Source: Pomacea canaliculata (taxonomy: Eukaryota; Mollusca; Gastropoda; Architaenioglossa; Ampullariidae). Taken from it: a DNA stretch of 64,000 nt. Positions 12,601 through 25,100 of this stretch are shown here, piece by piece. A program made the position numbers and the translations under genes. Position 1 is the first letter of the stretch. Each line of letters starts with the position of its first letter. The DNA lies in NCBI RefSeq assembly GCF_003073045.1, contig NC_037601.1:4619872-4683871 (forward strand), written 5' to 3'. Below the pieces are notes generated by a model that worked only from the letters and a program-made list of their open reading frames with translations, had not been told where the DNA came from and searched no databases.

Positions 12601-14850
12601 GATAGTGTTTAACAGTACCATGGGCTACATCACAGCAAGCATCTTCCAATATAGAAATTCCCAAAATAAGATTGAATAATGCATTGTTTACATTAGAAAG
12701 ATTATATTTATAATTATATAGTCCTAGATTGTTTATACACAACAGCATATAGAAAATAACAAAATCTAAACAGCCACATGATTTGTCTTCCAAGATCTAA
12801 GTTAGACACACACTGTTGCAATGTCTCTTCAATGTCATGGCTAAAAAAAAGGAAAAAAAAAGCCCCAACAAACCAGCAATAATGGTCAGCACTACATTAC
12901 ATGTTTGTGAATGATTTAAATATCTTTAACATCTAAACAGTATTTATTAAGCACATGCAACATAAAACTATTTAAATCTATATACATATATTTAATCACT
13001 AATAACTTTGAAAAAAATGGTCAATCAAATCTATTTCATGCTACCAATTCATGAAGCAATTATGAAAGCTTGTGTTTTATCTGGCCATGCTGAGAAAAAA
13101 ATGAATCATATAGAATCTGAAATAAGCATGGTAATGACAGATAAAAAAAAGCCAGCTGATTTGAAACATATCCCTCGATATGTGCTCATATTGTTTTCCA
13201 CATCCACTGAAATAGCCAAGCAGTGCATTACAAATTTACCTCCAACAAAGGAGAGATTACTCTTTTTGGTTGTTTACAAATTATTAATTTATAGCTCTCT
13301 AATCTATTCACCTGCTTTCACTTAGATTTACTAGAATAAAAAGTAAGAAAAGATTGTTGACTAAATTATTTTATAATTTATATAAACACTTCAAAAATGG
13401 TGTCTTGTGTATTTTTCAACCCACAAATTGTATAATATTGCTGTTTTAGAGCAGCTGTTCACACACTCAAAATATATTCAATGTATAGATACAGCTCATT
13501 TGTTCAAAGACAAACTCTACATTTTTTTTTCTTTTAAAAAAAATGCTTGATGCAGTTTCTGTGGGGATCTTTCTTAGGTTGGAGGCTGTCTGCTAGAAAA
13601 ACAAGTTTTCACATATCAATAAAAGAAATATTCAGAATGCTTCATTCTGCTTTCCAGAGCACCACATTTGCACTAGTCTTTAAAAAGTGTTTTGTTACAA
13701 AACAAATTTTTGCAAACCCACTCACCACTTAAGAGTTCATTTGGTATGAGTCCCATGGAGGACCTTGAACTGACATCAGTTAGTGAATCACTCCTGGAAA
13801 TGAAGAGTAAGGGGAAGTTTCAGGTTAATAGGAACAGTAGTTGCAAAATATTTTTATCAACTCACCTTCCCCATCCAACATCATGTTAAACGCAGATAAG
13901 ATGGGGTTTTCACTTCTTTTTTAACAGCTACAAGTTTTAAAAAACCCAATACATAGCTTTTTAACTTTTCCCTTTTTTATGCTTTATTACCACTGATTTT
14001 AAAAAAAGCTTCCAAGATACTTAACTATCTTACTTGTATGTTTGCACCACTTGTAAATAATTCTCACCTTTTTCATTTGAACCAAATGAATGATAGGCAT
14101 AGCACTCTTCATTTAGTTTCATAATCTGATATTATCTCCCTTTTCCAACAGCAGATTTGTGAAAATATTGTTAATAAATAATAAAAGCATAGAACATTTA
14201 TCAAAATAAAACAATATACTTTTCATCTGGTGTAATAGTGCCTCCATCTTTTTCTGTGATGGCAGAGAAATGAATGAGGTCTGAACCAGAATCCATCTTC
14301 TGAGGTTTGGCCTGCTGTGGGATGATGTTAGCATCAGCAGTAATACTGAAGTTGGGTCGCATCAGTTCTTGGGACAAATTCAGAGAATCTGATTGTGATG
14401 ATAACTGTGACTCTTCATTCAAGAAGGAGCCTTTGATGTCTGGAATTGTCATTTGTCTCATTCTAGAAAAAAGCACGCAATTCTCGGTGTCAAATGGTTT
14501 CAACTTCAGATCATTGATAGCATCAAGAATAAATATTCTAGTCATCTCATTAGAACTAATATTTTGCAAAATATAGTGTCACCCATACTTTCAAAAGAAA
14601 AAGGACAGACGTTACAAAGATGACTGAGGCTTCAAATTAACTGCTTTGGCTAGTCATTCAGTGTTCTTGATTACAACACAATAATTACCTAATGGCATCT
14701 CTTGCTATAGTTGATGCAGCCAAAGGAGCAGGAGTACAGAACAAGGTTCTGTCATCTATTGATTGCTCCATTCCTGCCGCTGTCAAAGCCATATCATGAC
14801 TAATGTTGAAAGATGTAGAAGAATACATTTTTTTCAAAGACTGCTATAAC
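1..14850 (-). CDS. Probable CEP192/SPD-2-like centrosomal scaffold protein, 5' and middle part (continues past the left edge)
   Basis: This is a many-exon serine-rich gene. The start ATG is at 14828, in an exon whose acceptor is at 14851, so a 5' UTR exon lies upstream. Exons I can support: 14828-14689, 14462-14220, 13793-13726, 10381-9737, 9302-9201, 7857-7754, 7092-7011, 6469-6294, 5320-5085, 4509-4418, 4147-4032, 3138-3059, 2869-2807, 2024-1972 and 1830-1; another lies near 5830-5734. Exons from 14828 to 7754 and from 2869 to 1 join in phase; the joins at 7754/7092, around 5830-5734 and at 3059/2869 do not. The product is low-complexity, with an acidic run ([14 protein letters not shown]) in the 645-base exon. 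The CEP192 call rests on weak local resemblance: [19 protein letters not shown] near the left edge against human LLTQPSLSAAPFAQRYLG, and an earlier [27 protein letters not shown] stretch, in the same order. The diagnostic C-terminal SPD-2 domains would lie outside the window. In-frame TAG (1325-1327) and TGA (191-193) interrupt the last exon. It could instead be an unrelated disordered protein. Confidence 0.5.
6604..6651. repeat. Poly-A / AAAAG low-complexity tract
   Basis: Long A run interrupted by single Gs, in an intron of the CEP192-like gene. No adjacent element body was recognised. Confidence 0.8.
8324..8815 (-). mobile_element. RTE-like LINE fragment with a large internal deletion
   Basis: The minus strand encodes [13 protein letters not shown]-type linker sequence ([20 protein letters not shown]), then part of the reverse transcriptase core ([34 protein letters not shown]). 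It jumps directly to the C-terminal [10 protein letters not shown] region and the 3' end. Most of the RT and the connecting segment are therefore missing. The 3' end on the plus strand starts with cttcttcttgtt and ccccccagtg, as in the copies at 36721 and 53139. It lies in an intron of the CEP192-like gene. Confidence 0.7.
11150..11210 (-). repeat. L2-like LINE 3' fragment (short)
   Basis: The minus strand carries a TGCACCTCTTTAGTAAACATTA stretch homologous to CGCACCTCTTCCGTAAACATTA in the longer fragment at 18080-18313, where it encodes LKTHLFRKHYS. It is a short diverged piece of the same repeat. Confidence 0.4.
11730..11800. repeat. A-rich (AAACA/AACC) simple repeat
   Basis: Interspersed AAAC, AACCA and AAAACA units form a 70-base low-complexity tract immediately upstream of a LINE fragment on the plus strand. 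Confidence 0.7.
11880..12410 (+). mobile_element. RNase H-bearing LINE fragment (Jockey/I-Nimbus type)
   Basis: The plus strand encodes [20 protein letters not shown], then [15 protein letters not shown], which is the segment between RT and RNase H in Jockey/I-type LINEs. About 200 bases on come [20 protein letters not shown] (an RNase H motif of the HCGIPGNExAD type) and FLQDCPAYQ, the usual C-terminal cysteine motif. Several breaks are present. It sits in an intron of the CEP192-like gene, antisense to it. Confidence 0.7.
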
Positions 14851-16160
14851 CTAGAATAAAAAAAAATAAACAAAACATTTAGAAAAGCAGAATTCCTGAA
14901 GTCTTGTTACTGAGTTAAATTCTTTGGCCTAAACTTCAAAAGCAGTACTATTGTTGCAGTTCATTTGAATAATAACAATATTCACAAGATAAAGTAGGGC
15001 AGACACGGTCTGAAGAGTCTAACAAAGCCTACTAGTGTGTTTTACAGTATTATTTATAATGTCTCATTGTCCCACGTTTCAATTTTCTTATAAAATGCAG
15101 CATCAAAAGCTTGCTGAAAAAAATATGCACACTAAAACCATTAAGAACTATTTCAGAAAAATTTTCTCATTAATAAATGTCCCTACTAATTCTCTACAAG
15201 CCTAAAAAACACAAAGTTGAGGAGAGGTACAACAGAACATATACGTCTGTAATGAGTAATATATTTTTTTTTTATTTCTTAGGCTGGGCTGAGAATAGAA
15301 GGCACAGGCAGAAAGATGCTTATAGTTATCGTACACAACAGTACTCAATCTTTTGCTATCCCCAGTGACAATACATTTTATAACCCAACTCTTATTAAAT
15401 AACAAACACATATGATATTAACTATATGTTTCTTCTGAAACTTCTCAATATGTCATTTAAGTTTCTTCTTGAAAACCGCGCGTCCTTTCGATGCCTATTA
15501 ACATTATGGCATTTGCCATTCTTGCGCCATGCCTTCCACAAAGATCCCATAAAAAAATAACGTACTCGCAAGATAACGTCGAAGAAGTCAACATCAACAT
15601 CTCAATGAACGTAAAACAGCATGAAAAATAAGTAAGTCTGTTTTGCAGGTTTGAAAATCCGCCATTTTACTAACTTCACGTCTGTTCCATCTCTAAACAC
15701 GCGTTTTCATTGGTTTAGACATAGTCAGGGACAAGGGGACGCTACCCTACTCACGTGTCCAGATTTAAAAAAAAAAAGGCAAAGAAGTGAAATGTTGTGC
15801 ATTAAATTCAACTTCTATTTATCGTAGATTTTATTTCATTGAATTATGAAATTAATTTTTGTAAACTGGAAAACAAATAAAAATTCTCAACGAGCTAAAT
15901 TTTTCCTTATATTGAAAAATAACTTTAATGATTTTGTAAAACTGTAATGATTCGTTGCATACTTATTCTCTATTATATAGTGAGATCATGGACGTATATA
16001 TATAAACAGTTCATGGTGAGATTTCAAAATCAACAACAACAAAAATTCCATCTGTGGAGAAGAAAGAATTTATTGCAGACGACATTGTTTGACGCGCACG
16101 CGCGGGCTTTTGTTTTGTTTGCTGAAGGGGACTGTACTCGTTCATCGAGGACCCTCCGGA
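14851..16160. promoter_or_regulatory. Head-to-head promoter region between the CEP192-like gene and CEP89
   Basis: This stretch separates the first visible acceptor of the minus-strand gene from the CEP89 start codon. It must hold the 5' UTR exon of the minus-strand gene and both transcription starts. Around 15480-15760 the base composition changes, with CG-containing words (ccgcgcg, acgcgttt) that are rare elsewhere. An AAAATGGCGG word, the YY1 core motif, lies on the minus strand at 15659-15668, and attgg (an inverted CCAAT box) lies near 15711-15715. Another CG-rich word (gacgcgcacgcgcggg) lies near 16091-16106, just before CEP89. The rest is AT-rich with short ORFs that are not convincing. 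The roles of these motifs are inferred. Confidence 0.5.
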
Positions 16161-19100
16161 ATGCTTCGCAAAGGACGGAAAAAACCTAACACGATTGCAT
16201 TGGTTAGTGTACTTTAGTTATTATTAATGTAAATTATGAACAACGTTTCCTTTCTAGAGCATTCTACTTATCATATTCTATCTAAAATATAACATAATTT
16301 GATTTTCAGCGTGTTCTTCGTTGGAGCGTGTCGAAACCCGTTGTTCGTTTGTTGGGTAAATCTGCAAATCGCTTGCACAACATTAGATATTTTTCCGTGA
16401 TTAATTTACATCAGCATTATTCTTTGTTAAGTAGATTGGAAAGTTTGGTTTAAATATTAATAATAATTGTGTTTCACTTTGTTAAGCAGTTTAATTCATA
16501 TTTAAAGGCAGTCCAAGCAATCTTTAATCTAGAAAACAAAGTTTGATCCGCAAAGCTTTCCTAACGACACTATGCAAGGGAAACTATTCTCGAAGCAATT
16601 ATACTTAGGGATCGTCTTTGATTGCTAAAAGCAACGGAAACATTAATCTTTAAAGACGTCACCATCAAATTTACTTGTGTAAGTTTCACACATTTTCTAA
16701 ATTATTGCAACATAAAATGCGTTATTATTTTCTGTATAGACCTTTAAAATTCGTATTTTCCTTTTCAGGAAAAGATAGGTCCAGCTTTGATTCCACGAAT
16801 AGTCTTTGCAGCAGTACCTCGTAGTCCTCCACCTAAAGCGCCTTCAGGGACCCCTTTGGGTCTAGCATCAGCTGTGTTTGGAGCATCATATGTAGGAAGA
16901 GCGATGGGAGAACCATCACAAGAGGGAACTGCTGATCCTTTAAGTGATCCTGAGAGCAGTCTGTATGATTATCAGCAGATGGCCGAACCAGGGTGCGTGA
17001 GAGAATTTCTTAGCAGAAATATGCAATAATTTAATATTGACATCCGTATGAATAATAGAGAGCAGCTATATATGGATTAATTATTATTGTGATGGTTTTG
17101 TATAAAGAAAAGTGAAAAAATCGGTCATTGTGTGACATTTTTAGTGAAACAATAAGGCCAAACATTGTGATTATCAAATTATATATTCTCCTTTTGATGA
17201 GTTAACCTGTATTTGCAAGGTGTTCTTTCAGCTAATTCTTAAGGGACAAACTTCCCTATGGCAGGAAAGAATGGTTCAACTCAGGGGAGGGAGGGGAGGG
17301 TACTTAATTGTCAGGCCAGATGAAGGCAGCTAAAACTGTGTACGTGTGCTTTGCACCTTCCTTTCTAGTGTTAATCCATTTTTCTTTCTCCTTCTCTTGC
17401 CTCAGTAATTAAAATGGCCTGCATCTGTCTCTCCACACAGTAAAGTCAGTCCACGCTTTCCAGTCTGGACTTAAATATCTCTTTTGGAAACACCTACTAT
17501 ATAACTTGTTCACCCTGTTGCCCCATCTCCCTCACACTCCTATCTTTGTGTTTCTTCATGTTTTTATATTTTCTAACTAGTGCATATTCATGTTATGTAT
17601 GTTGTGCTTGTTAGTACTCATTTGTGATATCTACATATGGCCTCTTTCCCCACTGCCCCTGGTATCTTGTGAAGCGCATCGAGCTCACCTCCATGTGGGG
17701 AAATGTGCTATACAAATCATATTATTATTATTAGGTAATGGCTTGTATAGTATGGAAACTTGATTATATCAGAGTGGTATGCATCATGTTTGAGACAATA
17801 TTGAATGAACAGATAGACACATATAGTCAAATAATTTGTGGATCATAATACTGTGCGTGGCGGGAAAGGAATACTTCAGTTAGCTAGCAATTTGGGCTTA
17901 AATAATAAAGAATGACATGCTGAATTGCTTATATGTTCAAAATTTTGGGTTTCAAAAGAATTTTTTATTTATAACTATCTAAAACTCATCACTGGCCAGT
18001 TTGTGATAATAGCCATGTTTTGTCAAGTGATATCTTTGGCTTCTTTCTGACACATATATTCGCCTATTTACTTTTAGTTTCAAAATATTGGCATTGTTGT
18101 TTTGGAGATTTTGCTGTAAAGATCAGACCAGAGCATTGTGCTAAAAAAAATGAGCAAACTGAATATTACTGAGTAATGTTTACGGAAGAGGTGCGTTTTC
18201 AGTGCACGTTTAAAGGATTCATTAGGCAAACTGCTGACAGTACCCCAATATAACTCAACGTTTCTCTTTGTCAAATGGGTGTATAACATGATGGACTGCT
18301 GTTTAAAGCCCAAATTGATAGTTTCCTTTAATAAACAAATATGTGATTGTATGCATCAAAAATGAGTTATTGGAAAATAAAAATAAAATAAAATACTTAT
18401 GTTATTTCATTCTTACAACATTTTATGAGATATGGTTTTCTGTTTTTGCATTGTGAACGATACAGTTTAAAGAAATGTGCTTTTAATGCATGTTTGACTT
18501 TGACAGTTCAGTTTTGATATGTATATATACAATCTCAGAAGGTGCATGACTGTCTTAGTAATACTAAAGTGCAGTTGTCAAACAACGAGCAGAGATTTAT
18601 GAGTGGAGTGGAAGGATTTAATGGCATTTACTTTATTATGCTCCAGTTTTAATTCTTTTTTATTTAATTAAATTACTCACAGATACTCCACTGTGGGATT
18701 TAGAGCAGGATCAAATCAAAACAGAATAAGCTACTCTGACAGGGATAGAGCTCCAACTCCACCTTTTGTGAAGAACGCAGCTTCTGTTGGAGTTGTTTCT
18801 CAATCAGGTATAACACAAGATGCAAACATTGTGCTGTCCAAGGCATTTAAAATTATTTATTACATTCAGCATGCTTTTTGGTTTTTAGCATTGATTTATT
18901 TTGTCTGTAAAAGTATTCAGTTTATCTTTAGTTTTAAGGGGAATATTTTAATCCTGTTGTTTAATTAAAAGGTTATCATAACAAATAATTAGATCAGCTT
19001 TTTCAAAGTGTGCTTTACAATATTGTTGCATGAATTTTGTTTTCTGCTCAAATCCCCATAAATATGAATCAGAGCCAACACTAGGGGAAGGCAAGCAGGG

Positions 19101-22100
19101 ACTAACAAGTGCATATGTTGTACTGGCTTCCAAAGGCCACACAGTACTATTTTCCCAAGGCCCTGCATCACTCTAGTGCTGTTTCTGTATGAAAAATACC
19201 TATTTGTAATGTGTAGTCTGCTCCTCCAAATTATTTTTCATCACTTAGTGGTGCATGCAAGTACTGTAGTTTTTTTTTTAGTACTGGTAACATTTTAATG
19301 AACTTTGTGTCTCAGGTGAGCATAAAACATTTATCAGTCATGTATAAATAATACAGCTATCAGAAACCTAATTGATTAATATTTTGAAGAAATCTGAAAA
19401 AGATAAATTCAACATAGGTCTAAACATTTAAAAAGGAAGACAGTACACTATTTAAAACAAAATAATGCATTAATTTTAAATTGCTGGGAATTGCCATTAA
19501 ACATAAATTTGGCTTTAATGATCTTAATTTTCCATTAAGCAATCAAACTTATTTTTCATTTAAACATATCATTAAATAAAGAATTTATTTCTTAAAATAA
19601 ATGTGGATTTGTTAAATGACAATATGATGTGTTGATTTGTACACATATTTCAGGGAAACGGATTTTTTAAACCAGAAGCATAAAGAAAAATTTAATAGAT
19701 GATTAGTAACATATGTAACAGATGTGGTAATTCCAAAATCGTCAAAAATAAATGTTAGAGATCTATCAAATCATTTATGTTAAGAGATTTTCGAGTGTTT
19801 TGGAAACAGCCTAGCATCAAAATTAACATTAGCAGCAAATATACAATAAAATATCAGTATATTTCAAGTGTTATGTATGTTATATTTGCTGCAGGTGAGT
19901 TGTATCACATATTGGAACCTGAAGATGGACAAATTAATGAAGACCTTTATTCAGTCCCACTGCGGAAAAAAGGCCCTGGAACAAAAGTGTGTAATTTTTG
20001 CATTTGATAACTATTTTGGTGGAAATTCATATGGACCTACATTATTTTCTTTTTCATATCTTTCAAGGAACTATCTGTCAAATTCTTATTTGTAATTTTT
20101 TTGAAAGCTTATTACTATGATACTTTAAAAAAGATGAAGATATTGAAACTGTTTTAAATGATTTCAGTTATAATTTTCCTGATTGTTTCTGTATAGCCAT
20201 GCAAGCTTTTTTAAGTATTTTTTTTTTATAATAAAGTGTATATGTGCTAATTTAGTGATTTTTTTTTTTTTTTATTGTTAGATGTCCAAAACTCGAGAGA
20301 GTGATGATGCTATCTCTATGGATCGCACACGGAGAGATGTACAAAAAGCCATGCAAGCTGTTCATGATATGCCAGTTGAGGAAACAGTAATATTTACATT
20401 TCTACTGTTTATTCCGATTCACTTTCAAGTAGAGAAACGAAGTGAAGAAAGAAAGAAACAACAAATAAATAAATGAAAGGAAAAGAAACTGAAACAAAAC
20501 ATGAGCGAGCTAACAGCAATAACAGACATGACTGATGTGTACAAGACTGTCCAGAAAGTTTGTACTAACATAAAAAGCAGTTTTTGTTCCACCTAAAGCA
20601 GTTTTTTATTTGCTTAGAAAACTAGGATTTCTGGGGATGAGATTTCTAGGTAAAAGAGGCTGAAATGTCTTAATTTATTAGTAAGCAAAAAATACTTTTT
20701 ATCAACTTTTCTTTCTAGTTGTTTGAAGGATTTCAGCCTGTCTTGCAGATTTTGAAACAGGTAGAGAACCAGCAGCAATTAACTTCATATCCATCATCAA
20801 GCAGCGGTCGAGGAACTATGAGAAGAGGTATGTACATTCTATTTTACGTAGGTATGTACGTACTATCAGTATTTTACAGGATTTCCTTTAATGTGATAGA
20901 ACAACCCAGTGGTTCAGTGGCAAAGTGCTCGCCACGAGAATAATGACTGGATCCGGGCATTTTCTCATCATGTGATAAAGCTTTTTATAGTGCTTAACTA
21001 GTTCACTATAAATTGGCCTTAGTTGATAACTCAACATTAACAAACCTTCATTATTATTGTAATGCATTTATATTTTATCACCATATATTGCAGTCAAGAT
21101 TCAAAGTTGTAAACAGTTCAAGAGAGAAGAAAATCCAGCTATTTGTTTAATTCTTGATATATTGAAACCAAAACCATAATCATGAGCATATACAAATGCA
21201 CACCCATACTGATGCAGATATGTTGATGTACTTTTCTGAGTGTTTGATTTTACTGTTATAGATATTGTATCATTATATTTATCCACTGTAAAGTTTTATT
21301 TTTTGGTTGTGTGTGTTACACAGCATGCATTTTTGATTCAGTTACCACTCCAAATGTGTTGTATGTTGTCTTTGAAAATACATGTTTGTCATCCATGTTT
21401 TCTTCATTATTCTTAGCATAACAAAAGATTTGTTGATGTATAGCCATCACAAAGACTTGAGTGAGAAATTGTGGAAAAAGTAGTGCAGAAGGAACATTGG
21501 AGTTAAAATACTTGGTTGATGCTATAGTGTGGCTTGTTTTCCTTATCATCCAATCAGAATGAAATGTCATAAACTCATGGTTTGCATTTGTGATAGAAGA
21601 TTTTGAGAGTGGCAGCATAGATCAAATAGACAATGAAGTGCAAGATGAGGTGGATGCAGCAGCTGATGAAAACTTCCTGTTATATGACCAGAAGCCTCAG
21701 GATAGAGAAGAGGCTTATGTGTACTTGAAACAAGAGCTTCAATCACAAGGTTTGAACAAAAAATCCTCAGAATTATTGTTAAGCCCATGAGTATGCTTGA
21801 TTGCAGGAAACAAAACATTAGTTTTAGGGAAACTTGGTACATTACTAAATGGTGATCTTTTAGCTATTTTAAATTAGTTTGTTTTGTATCATTTAATGCC
21901 CAGATTTATGCAACTTCAAATAATTGGGGACATTGTGTTAATCCTAACCCTTTAGTGCTTTTAAAGTGATCATTTTACAAAATGTGAGTGGAGTACATAT
22001 ATGTGTTAATGCTTCTTGTGGATCTCTTTCTTTGTCACATTAGCTTTTTTTTGTGATGAATGTTATCCTTCTTATCCTTTGCTGTAGTCTCTTTTCAATG

Positions 22101-25100
22101 TGTCCAGGTAGTCTCTTTGTAATGTGTCCAGTATCTACCTACCCAAGGCAGATAATTCCCTTATATTGCTTGTGAATGCTTAGTTTATATCAATGTGTCT
22201 ATTTGGTTTATATGACATTAGTTTTCTACCAAACTTTGTCTAATTTTGGTGTCATGTTAGATTCATAAAAATACTGTTTTTTTATTCATATTTGTATACA
22301 GTACACTTGTATTCCACTTTAACATTAATATTCAAGAAAGAAAATGTCATATTTTGTAAAGCATTGGCCATACCTTACTGCTTTGAATTTAAATTTGTTA
22401 GTGAGGTACACCTGCAGGTACATAATATAAACATATGTTGAGACATTATGAAAAGGCATGGCAGACCATTAATAATAAATATATAACATTATACATTTGA
22501 TCTGTGTTAAACTTCCAAATGAAAACATATTGATAAACTATCTGTTATCAAGGGTAGATATACCATGAAATTGAAACTGAAGATAGCTGAACAGTTATCA
22601 ATTCACAGTTATTTGAATCCAACATTGAGTCTCCCCCCTCCCCCTGACAAGATTTAATAAACTAAAAACTAATTTTGTTTGTGCTTCATAAAAAGTAATA
22701 AGAGAACTCACTGCTTGCTCTGAGGATTGTTTTTATCATATTGCAGGAAATAGTCAAAGCAGAGACATGCCAAGTGACATATCTAGCCTTGGTTTAGAGA
22801 TTGAGGTTCATCGACTGAAAGAGGAAAATGAGCAATTGCAAGAAGAGGTCCTAAATCTCAGAAATGTTACATCTGCTCTTAAAGTTGGAGGTTAGTTTGT
22901 TTATGTGCTTACTACAATGAGACTTTGTGTTTGTCTCTTGCTCAGAGTAACAGAAGGTGGAATGCATTACATTCCAGCAGGTCCTGTTAAGTGACACATT
23001 TGAAGAGCTTGTAAAATAATTAAAAACCTTTTGTATCATATATCTGTTCCTGCTACATCTCTTTTGGTTATCCTTAACATCATTTTCTGGCTTGTACATT
23101 ATTATTCATTTTCAATTCTGGAGGTCTCATATTGTAGCTTTAGTTATAAATGCAATTTTTCACTTTATACAAATGAAATTTATACATATCCTTATTGTTT
23201 ACAGATAGGGAAGGTGCTGAGATGCTTTTACGTGATCGACAGATAGAGGAACTAAAGGCCGAAAATGAAGTAATGAAGAATGCAGTCCATAGAATTAATG
23301 TGGAGCTCAGCCAGTACCAGGCCAAGTACAGGCCACTTTCAGAAGAAGAGGTTTGCCAAAACTCACAACACTTACAAAATCTAGCAATTTATCCAACAGT
23401 CTAGTATAATCTGATGACCCAAGGATGATCTGAAATCTTCTCTTTTTAAAAGTGAAACTTCCCAAGTCTTAATACTTTGAGAAATTCTTGAAAAAAAAGG
23501 GTTATCTATTCCATGCTGAAAGGCACCAAAGAAGAGGAGACAGGCGCCGCCCTAAAAAAAAAAAAATGGTATTCAGTACCTTACTCCCCCATCAACTAAA
23601 AGGTGGTGAGATGAAAACCAGTCCTGGATCTGTGCTGTGGTTTTGGGACATCAACTGTTTTATGTCTGCAGATGTGTTCTGCTGGTAAACATTATTTTAA
23701 TTGCTTTTCTTTTCCACTTTCTTATTCCAGCAATCTAGATTGCAAGGCTTACCTTCCACTGGTCCTGTTCCCTCTTGGCTGGTAAGAATCTGTTTTGTGT
23801 CATGTCAGATGAACTAGTGTTATGAGAAACTATATAGAAGACTTGAGCTAGTTTTAAGTCATTAAAGATTAGAATACAATTCTATTGTTATCGAGGCATT
23901 CATCTACTGAAGTCTGCCTGTAGCATAAACTAGTTCATGGCAAGTGATGTAGCTATAAACAAATGTTTTCAAATCAGATATTGTTGCTGCTTATAAACGA
24001 TGACTATGCTTATAAATGCTGCTTATAAACCAGAGGTTGTGACCAAGATCTAGACTAAGTTTGTGGAAAGAGAACAGAGCAACAAAGACCAGTATAGAGA
24101 TTAACTTAGTCTTTAAGAAACGTTCACAGGACAGTGATTATTCATTTGTGTTTTCAAGTGTAAGTGTTATTTTTACCATGACTGGAATTTTTTGATTTTG
24201 AAGCATTCATGCATGCATCAACATTATATTCCAATAGTAGGAGAATGACCTAGCGTGGACCTTGCCTTCTGTCTAGAAATGAAACTGCAACCAATTGCTT
24301 TGCAGATAAACCGGCGCTACCTGGCTCCCCTTTTCTTGGCATATGATGATTTGATACAAGAAAAAGAGAATTTCATATACCACTGTCAAGAGGAACTTCA
24401 GACACTGAAGAAACGCACAGCAGAGGTGATAAAAGAAAATGAACAGTTCCACCTGAAGGTATCTGGGAAAGTGGACAACAACAGCCTGTTAAAAAGCAGC
24501 GAGTGGTTGGTAGAAAGTCTTTTAGTTCTATCTTTGAATACTACTAACAAATCTTTCTTGGCAATAATAGATTTGTAGACCTATGAGCCGCCACACACAC
24601 ACATTGCAAGGTCTCTGCTTTTGTTTCATGCTACAAGAAAATTAGATATGGTGGGAAAATCTTGGCAGTTTTTATACTGCACAAATATAGTTTTAGTTAT
24701 TATTGTGCAGATCTTGTAATTAGTGAATTAATGAGGTAAGCAAACAAAAGACAAAAACAGTTGATGTGATTTATTCCAAATATACATGAATCTGATTTTG
24801 TTTTGATGATACATTTAAAAAAAAACTTTTCTAGGAAGAGTAAACTGGAAGACTTTACTAGTGACAATTTCTAAATCTTTTGCTGAAAATTTTTCTGTCA
24901 AGGCGAAGTCACTGTGCTGTTTGTGTTTAGGCATCAGCTCCAAGACCAAGCCCGTCTTGTGCTGGAAGAGAACCAGATTCTTATTGAGCAACTCAACATC
25001 CAAAAGAACAAAGTCAAGGACCTCTGCTCTAACCATGCACGGCAAGGTCTTGCATTATAATTCCATGCTTTATAATTCCAAAGCCTATGTTTCATTGAAA

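Noticed and set aside
13008-13325. Plus-strand ORF of 105 codons in an intron of the CEP192-like gene
   Set aside because: AT-rich, with no start context, splice support or recognisable motif; expected by chance.
16310-16355. Possible extra CEP89 exon (RVLRWSVSKPVVRLL) with acceptor and donor-like ends
   Set aside because: Its length (46 bases) breaks phase to the next exon, whereas joining 16202 directly to 16769 keeps phase and matches human CEP89.
20903-20960. Functional tRNA gene
   Set aside because: A- and B-box-like words are present but the arms cannot pair into a cloverleaf; a SINE head is more likely.
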